From: Chloromonas sp. AAM2
Lineage: Eukaryota; Chlorophyta; Chlorophyceae; Chlamydomonadales; Chlamydomonadaceae
Direction of reading: 5' to 3'
Length of the DNA: 33,967 nucleotides
NCBI GenBank assembly: GCA_004335635.1
Contig: QAXH01004096.1
Span: 238 to 34,204 of the forward strand
A program made the position numbers and the translations under genes. Positions within the stretch are counted from its first letter, which is position 1. The number at the start of each line of letters is the position of its first letter. The notes under the pieces are model-generated. The model ran no database searches. It was not told the DNA's origin and saw only the letters and a list, made by a program, of their open reading frames with translations. Below are positions 29,395-33,967 of this stretch, piece by piece.

Positions 29395-31743
29395 ATGCAT
29401 AAGCGTGCTTTTGCGCCAGCGATGCTGCCACAGCTGACAGTGCGCATTGGAAAGAGTGGCAATGCCATGACGCCGTCTGAGTCGGGTGGGGTGCCATCGT
29501 CATCTCGACCTCCACCAGATGGAACAGAAAAAGATCAGCGTGTCAGGTAAGGCGACATGTCTCTGCTCAAACCCCGATGCTTTCACGTGCTTGAGACACA
29601 ATGTGTTCTCGACCCCCGTTCCCCCGCCCTCCCATGCACAGCTCGCCTGTGACAGTGTCATCGGGCAGCTCGCCTGCCAGCTCGACAGCAACACCCAGCA
29701 AGTCAGCACTCACTCACAGCTTTGAGGAGAGCCGGAAGCAGGCATCAAGCCATGGGCAGTCCAGCATGCAGCAGGATTCAGAAAGGTTCAACACGGTCTT
29801 GTACCCAGCCACACCTCAGGGACAACAATCCCACCCGCCTCCACCCACGTTCACCCCTGCACACGCTACCAGCAGTGGCCGCCCATCCATCCAGCAGTAT
29901 GGGCTGAACCAGGCACCCACCAGTGGCTGGCAGCCTTCCCCGAACTTACCGTCACCTCGCCGACCCACCATGGCTTCCAGTGCACCATCCTTTCAGGCCC
30001 CTCAGCAACTCTCGCCTCGGGGCGTCAATGGCAATGGCCACCAGCCCCGCACGCACCCATCCCTACACCATCCCAGCCATAGTGCCTCACAAGCAACGTC
30101 GTGGACAAATGAAATACAGCCCATCACCGAGCAGGTGTGAGGCATGTTGTGCTATGGAGAGGCACTCCGTGTCTGTTTGCCCGTTTGTGCGTCCGTTTGT
30201 GCGTTGGGCTGGTGGAGCAGAGTAGAAAAACGAAAACACACTGTCACGCCCGTCATCCTGCCTGCTGTGCACACGCACTCACCATCCATGCACTCACAGC
30301 CACCTTCTGCGCGTGCCTGCCGGAGCCCTACCCTTTGCTGCCCCAGTCTTGCGGCCCCGGGTTTACGAGAAGTCTTACCCGATGGGCAGGTCAGGCTGCT
30401 TTCCCCAGGTGTGCTCATAGCGGTCCCTCACCTGCCCTGTGTGCAGGAGCAGCCCGCGGCCCCGCGCCGCTCGCCCGCCTCTGGGTCCCGCCCCATGTCA
30501 ATCCCCGCAGGCGCGGGGGCCGGGGGCACGCGCACATACCGCGTGGTCATCAGCCCGCAGCCCTCCGCCCCGGGAGCGCTGTCCACCACCCTATCAGGAA
30601 CATGCGGGAAGGAAGTCATGGTGGGTGGGACAGGGGGAGTGCCGGTACGGGCAGGAATGGGGTTGAACATGAAAGCAGCGAAGCAAAAGGTGTGGGTGAC
30701 GAGAGGACATTCANNNNCTAGCACCCCCTGTCGTCCCCGCCGATCCAACGAGCCAAGGCCTCAGAGGCTGTTGTAATGTTGTCACCGGCAGGACTGAGTA
30801 ATGACAAACGTCAAGATGACACAACCCTAGAGGTCGAATTGTTTGAAGCAGGACAGAAGTATGGGGTGATAAGAAGATGGGCACACACGGCGTGGTGCTC
30901 CTTCTGCTGGTATGGCTAACACCACAGTCAACATTGCACCGGTGCAACTAGCTCTTCAGTCAACATTCCAGGGCCTCTAAGGCTCAACACCTAGTACTGG
31001 CATTTACCGTTTTCCCCCCAGGTTACGGTTGACAGCGGTGGTCACGGCGACGAGCGACCGCCTCCCGCCCTATCCTCCAGCCACCAGCCCAGGAGCGGAG
31101 GAATCCTAGGTGCGGGGCCAGGGATGCCGCTGGGTTCCGGCTGCTGCCAGCTCAACAGTCCCCTCAGCCACAGAGCAGCTTGTGCAGACCAAGATATATC
31201 TTTGTCGCTTTCAGCTCCAGGGTTTCGCATTCATGTACCATTTGTGCGGCTGACCGTCCATTGCTCAGCCCTTCACCATTTGGCGGCCCAGACTCTCTAC
31301 AAATGACCATATGACTTGGCACCACAACCCAGATGCCTGGCTTGTGCTTGCACCTGTTCGTGTGCCACTGCCACTGCCTGGTGTGCCGTTCAGGCAGTAT
31401 CTTCGGGTCGCGCCAGACGCCCGAGGGCTCGGTGCACGGGGAGGCTGACCTGCTGCCGCACCACTACAGGTGGGGAAGGGGTCGGGAGGGGCGTGGGGGT
31501 GGGGGCGGGGGCAGGACTGCATGTGGGTGATCCGACTAAGGAAGGGTTCCATGTAGGTGTAGACGTTTTCTGTCATATCGACTAGCTTCACGGGTTGAGG
31601 GGGTGTGAGGGAGGGCGGTGGGCCAGGGGAAGGGGCTGAGACGGTGTAGCCTGCTGCTGACTAGAGCGAGGCACTTGGCGGTTGCTTGCTCAGCCTTAGT
31701 TTGCCTTGCAAACACGTTCTCTCGGCATGTTCGGCCACCTTAC

Positions 31744-31785
<42 letters not shown>

Positions 31786-33967
31786 ACTGTGATGGATTTG
31801 CCGATGCTTTCATACATCAAAGTCAGTTGTCATTTTGGGATCTGTTGTGCGCCAATGGTGTTGGTGGGTGGCACACACGTGCGCATGGCATGGCAGGCGA
31901 TCTGATGCTTCACATGCCCGGGGCGGGTGGAGGCATTCACTGAGTGTGAGGTGAGCTGAGCAAGGAGATGCGAACGTGGCTGTTGTATGATCGATCAATG
32001 ACCACTGAAAAGCGAACGAATCATTTGTTGTTTTAGATCATGTTGTGGTGGTGCTGGCGAATTCAACTATGGGAGTACCAGTTGCCAAGTGCGTGTTGTA
32101 GCCGCCCCTGCCTTGTGTGCGTGTTGTAGCCGCCCCTGCCTTGTGTGCGTGTTGTAGCCGCCCCTGCCTTGAGTGCATGTTGTAGCCGTCCCTGCCTTGT
32201 GTGCGTGTTGTAGCCGCCCCTGCCTTGTGTGCATGTTGTAGCCGCCCCTGCCTTGGGTGCGTGTTGTAGCCGCCCCTGCCTTGGGTGCATGTTGTAGCCG
32301 CCCCTGCCTTGGGTGCGTGTTGTAGCCGCCCCTGCCTTGGGTGCGTGTTGTAGCCGCCCCTGCCTTGGGTGCGTGTTGTAGCCGCCCCTGCCTTGGGTGC
32401 GTGTTGTAGCCGCCCCTGCCTTGGGTGCGTGTTGTAGCCGCCCCTGCCTTGGGTGCGTGTTGTAGCCGCCCCTGCCTTGGGTGCGTGTTGTAGCCGCCCC
32501 TGCCTTGGGTGCGTGTTGTAGCCGCCTCTGCCTTTGGTGCATCCAGGCCAACTGTCCTTGTAATGAACGAATTGGTTTCCCTGCATTTTGCAAACAAGCG
32601 TATCTTGAGTTTGCCACCCTATCTGTGCCAACTGCTGCAGACAGATTACACGCCTTTGCTTTTGCCTTTGCTTCTGCACTGCAGGCAGTCTCCCAGTGCT
32701 GAGACGGCGTTGGCTACGAGTCCATTGGAGGTGAGGCATGGAGCAGAGGTTGGGTGGCATTGTGCTGCTCCTTACCGCCACAATGCCGCAGTGTTTGTCA
32801 TGCAAGGCGTGCCTTAGCATGCCATTTTTATGCGATCCAGTTCTGCACTGCTGTCCCTGTCTGACACAGCGTCAAATGCGCCGAAATTGCCTTGGTTGCG
32901 CTTTTCGGTTTCTAGCCCGTCCAGGAGACGAGAGACTGCGGGAGCAGCAGACAAGGCGGAGACGGCCCAACATTCACCGTCTCCGGTCGTCCTGTGCCAT
33001 GCTATCCCTGACAGGCTTGCACCCATACACGCCTGCCTCTCTTCCTTCTGCAGACTTCCCAAACCCTCACACTGTGCTCTTCTCCATGGCATCCCAGCGC
33101 CGCACCTCGCCCTCACCATCATGCCATTGCAACCTATCCATGCACTTGTGTGCATCCTGCCACGTTGACAGGTCGGCTCAGTCCTGGCGCGTGCCTCCGG
33201 TGCCCTCAAGCGACCCGGGGCAAACAAGATGTCACAGGTGGAGCCACCACCTGCAGACGACAGGCAGCGGGGGGCGGGCGACGGGGACGGGCAGGCGCGC
33301 ACGGGGAGTGGCTCGGGCATGTCGAGGGGCTTTGCGAGCGTTGATAATCTCCAGACCATGTTACAGGGCCCCTGGGTTAGGCCAGTGCAGCCTTCAAGCG
33401 GATTGACAAGCGCAGGGTCGAGCGTTCAAGTGGCGAGCGGGGAGTTGAAGTACCCGCAGATGCAGGAGTGGCTCCGGAACCGTGTGTCCGGCGCGGGTGG
33501 CGGGGCACGGACGAGCGGGAACGGCGGGGGAGAGCAGAACCAGCCGGGCGGTGCGGGCCGCGCCGGTCTGATGCATTCCGCCAGTTTGAATCGCGGCTAC
33601 GCAGGCGCTACGGACTATCAGCATTTTGCAAGAGCGGCTGCGGGCGCCGGGTATGCCAGCTTGGGTTCTATGAAGCGTGCTGGCAATGCAGTAGGATGGG
33701 GCGGAATGGGCGGCTGGGCGGGGACAGGGAGTGGCGGGAGCGAAGCGGGGCTGGGCGGTGGTGGCGGCTGGGCAGCCGGTGCCGGACAAGGGTACGGCTA
33801 CGGCCCGCCCCCCTCATTTCCGCTCGGGCCCGGCGGTATGCCCCGCAGCACGAGCCTGATGGCGCTGCTCCAACATGAGGCAGGAGACTCAACCATGTGT
33901 GCTGCCGACATCGCCGTCCTGTCCTCCTCGCTACCCGCCAACTTCGGCCACCCGTCCGGCGCGTTGA
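29395..33967 (+). CDS. Unrecognised Ser/Pro/Gly-rich, disordered protein (3' end beyond window)
   Basis: Exons: 29395-29546, 29642-30134, 30447-30620, 31022-31109, 31394-31469, 32685-32730 and 33172 to the window end with no stop. Intron phases (2, 0, 0, 1, 2, 0) all agree, and most exons have strongly G/C-biased third codon positions, which supports the model despite no known domain. The start is MHKRAFAPAMLPQLTVRIGK. The middle is Ser/Pro/Gln-rich with VTVDSGGHGDERPPPALSSS and GSIFGSRQTPEGSVHGEADL. The last exon is Gly-rich, with GAGGGARTSGNGGGEQNQPG, a GGMGGWAGTGSGGS tract and RSTSLMALLQHEAGDSTMCA near the end. At least 600 residues are seen. Low complexity suggests a regulatory or RNA-associated scaffold, but that is a guess and no family is claimed. 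Exons 2 and 6 rest on splice signals and phase; exon 2 could instead end the protein at the TGA just after 30134. Confidence 0.7.
30714..30717. other. 4-base N gap
   Basis: Four unresolved bases within the proposed third intron of the unrecognised gene; no coding effect expected. Confidence 0.95.
31745..31785. repeat. (ATC)n microsatellite
   Basis: About fourteen uninterrupted ATC units inside intron 5 of the unrecognised gene. The histidine or serine runs seen in translation are artefacts of this repeat. Confidence 0.9.
32087..32535. repeat. 16 x 28 bp minisatellite
   Basis: The block GTTGTAGCCGCCCCTGCCTT recurs 16 times at exact 28 bp spacing from about 32095 to 32515, inside intron 5 of the unrecognised gene. 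Left-hand copies mostly carry CCTTGTGTGC and right-hand ones CCTTGGGTGC. Because 28 is not a multiple of three and lacks stops on the minus strand, three long shadow reading frames appear there. Confidence 0.93.

Noticed and set aside
30347..30389. Possible extra exon encoding LRPRVYEKSYPMGR in the unrecognised gene
   Set aside because: It has acceptor and donor signals, but its phase does not fit the exons on either side, and including it would break the frame of the strongly coding-like exon at 30447-30620.
32038..32820. Minus-strand 260-codon frame with a repeated KAGAATTRTQGRGGYNTHPR pattern
   Set aside because: It is the 28 bp minisatellite read in frame; the same peptide appears in three frames because the repeat lacks stops. 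It lies in an intron of the plus-strand gene.
32880..33160. Candidate exons around 32880-33000 in the unrecognised gene
   Set aside because: Several acceptors exist, but none gives a frame that joins both the phase-0 end at 32730 and the open frame at 33172. Direct joining of 32730 to 33172 keeps the phase.

Overview
This window looks like nuclear DNA of a green alga, probably of the Chlamydomonas/Volvox/Haematococcus group (Volvocales/Chlamydomonadales). The evidence is short coding exons split by GT-AG introns of about 95-1400 bp, G/C-rich third codon positions, a thylakoid-lumen protein encoded with a targeting peptide, a long glutamine-rich AP2 transcription factor, and abundant simple and interspersed repeats. 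The lineage is inference; the species cannot be fixed by reading alone. Gene models below were assembled by hand from splice signals, protein-family similarity and intron-phase agreement. In every model the exon phases join and the total length is a multiple of three.

Layout. 1-330: decayed minus-strand LINE-type reverse transcriptase fragment. About 890-1267: copy A of an interspersed repeat that ends just upstream of a TATA-like box. 1375-7842 (+): AP2/ERF-domain protein of about 1636 aa whose last exon is 4.7 kb and rich in polyglutamine. 7843-10789: repeat-bearing spacer. 10790-13961 (-): ARL2-binding protein (BART), six exons, 207 aa. 13962-16601: spacer. 16602-22975 (-): RMD1/RMND1-like DUF155 protein, ten exons, 442 aa. 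Its introns hold a complete-looking non-autonomous DNA transposon, copy B of the interspersed repeat and a 12 x 49 bp array that repeatedly duplicates the end of exon 8 together with its 5' splice site. 23254-25508 (+): thylakoid lumen TPM-domain protein (15.0 kDa protein 2 type), six exons, 238 aa, head-to-head with the DUF155 gene across 278 bp. 25509-28342: repeat-bearing spacer. 28343-29162 (-): LSM12-like protein, two exons, 180 aa. 29395-window end (+): unrecognised Ser/Pro/Gly-rich disordered protein, seven exons visible, running off the window; one intron carries a 16 x 28 bp minisatellite.

The genes are unrelated housekeeping or regulatory genes in eukaryotic style, not an operon. 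Two head-to-head pairs (DUF155/lumen protein; LSM12/unknown) share short intergenic regions. The most unusual structure is the splice-site array in the DUF155 gene: every extra copy carries a strong 5' splice site, and reading past the first donor meets an in-frame TAA at once. A second unexplained signal is a roughly 30 bp motif present five times in the window, in both orientations.
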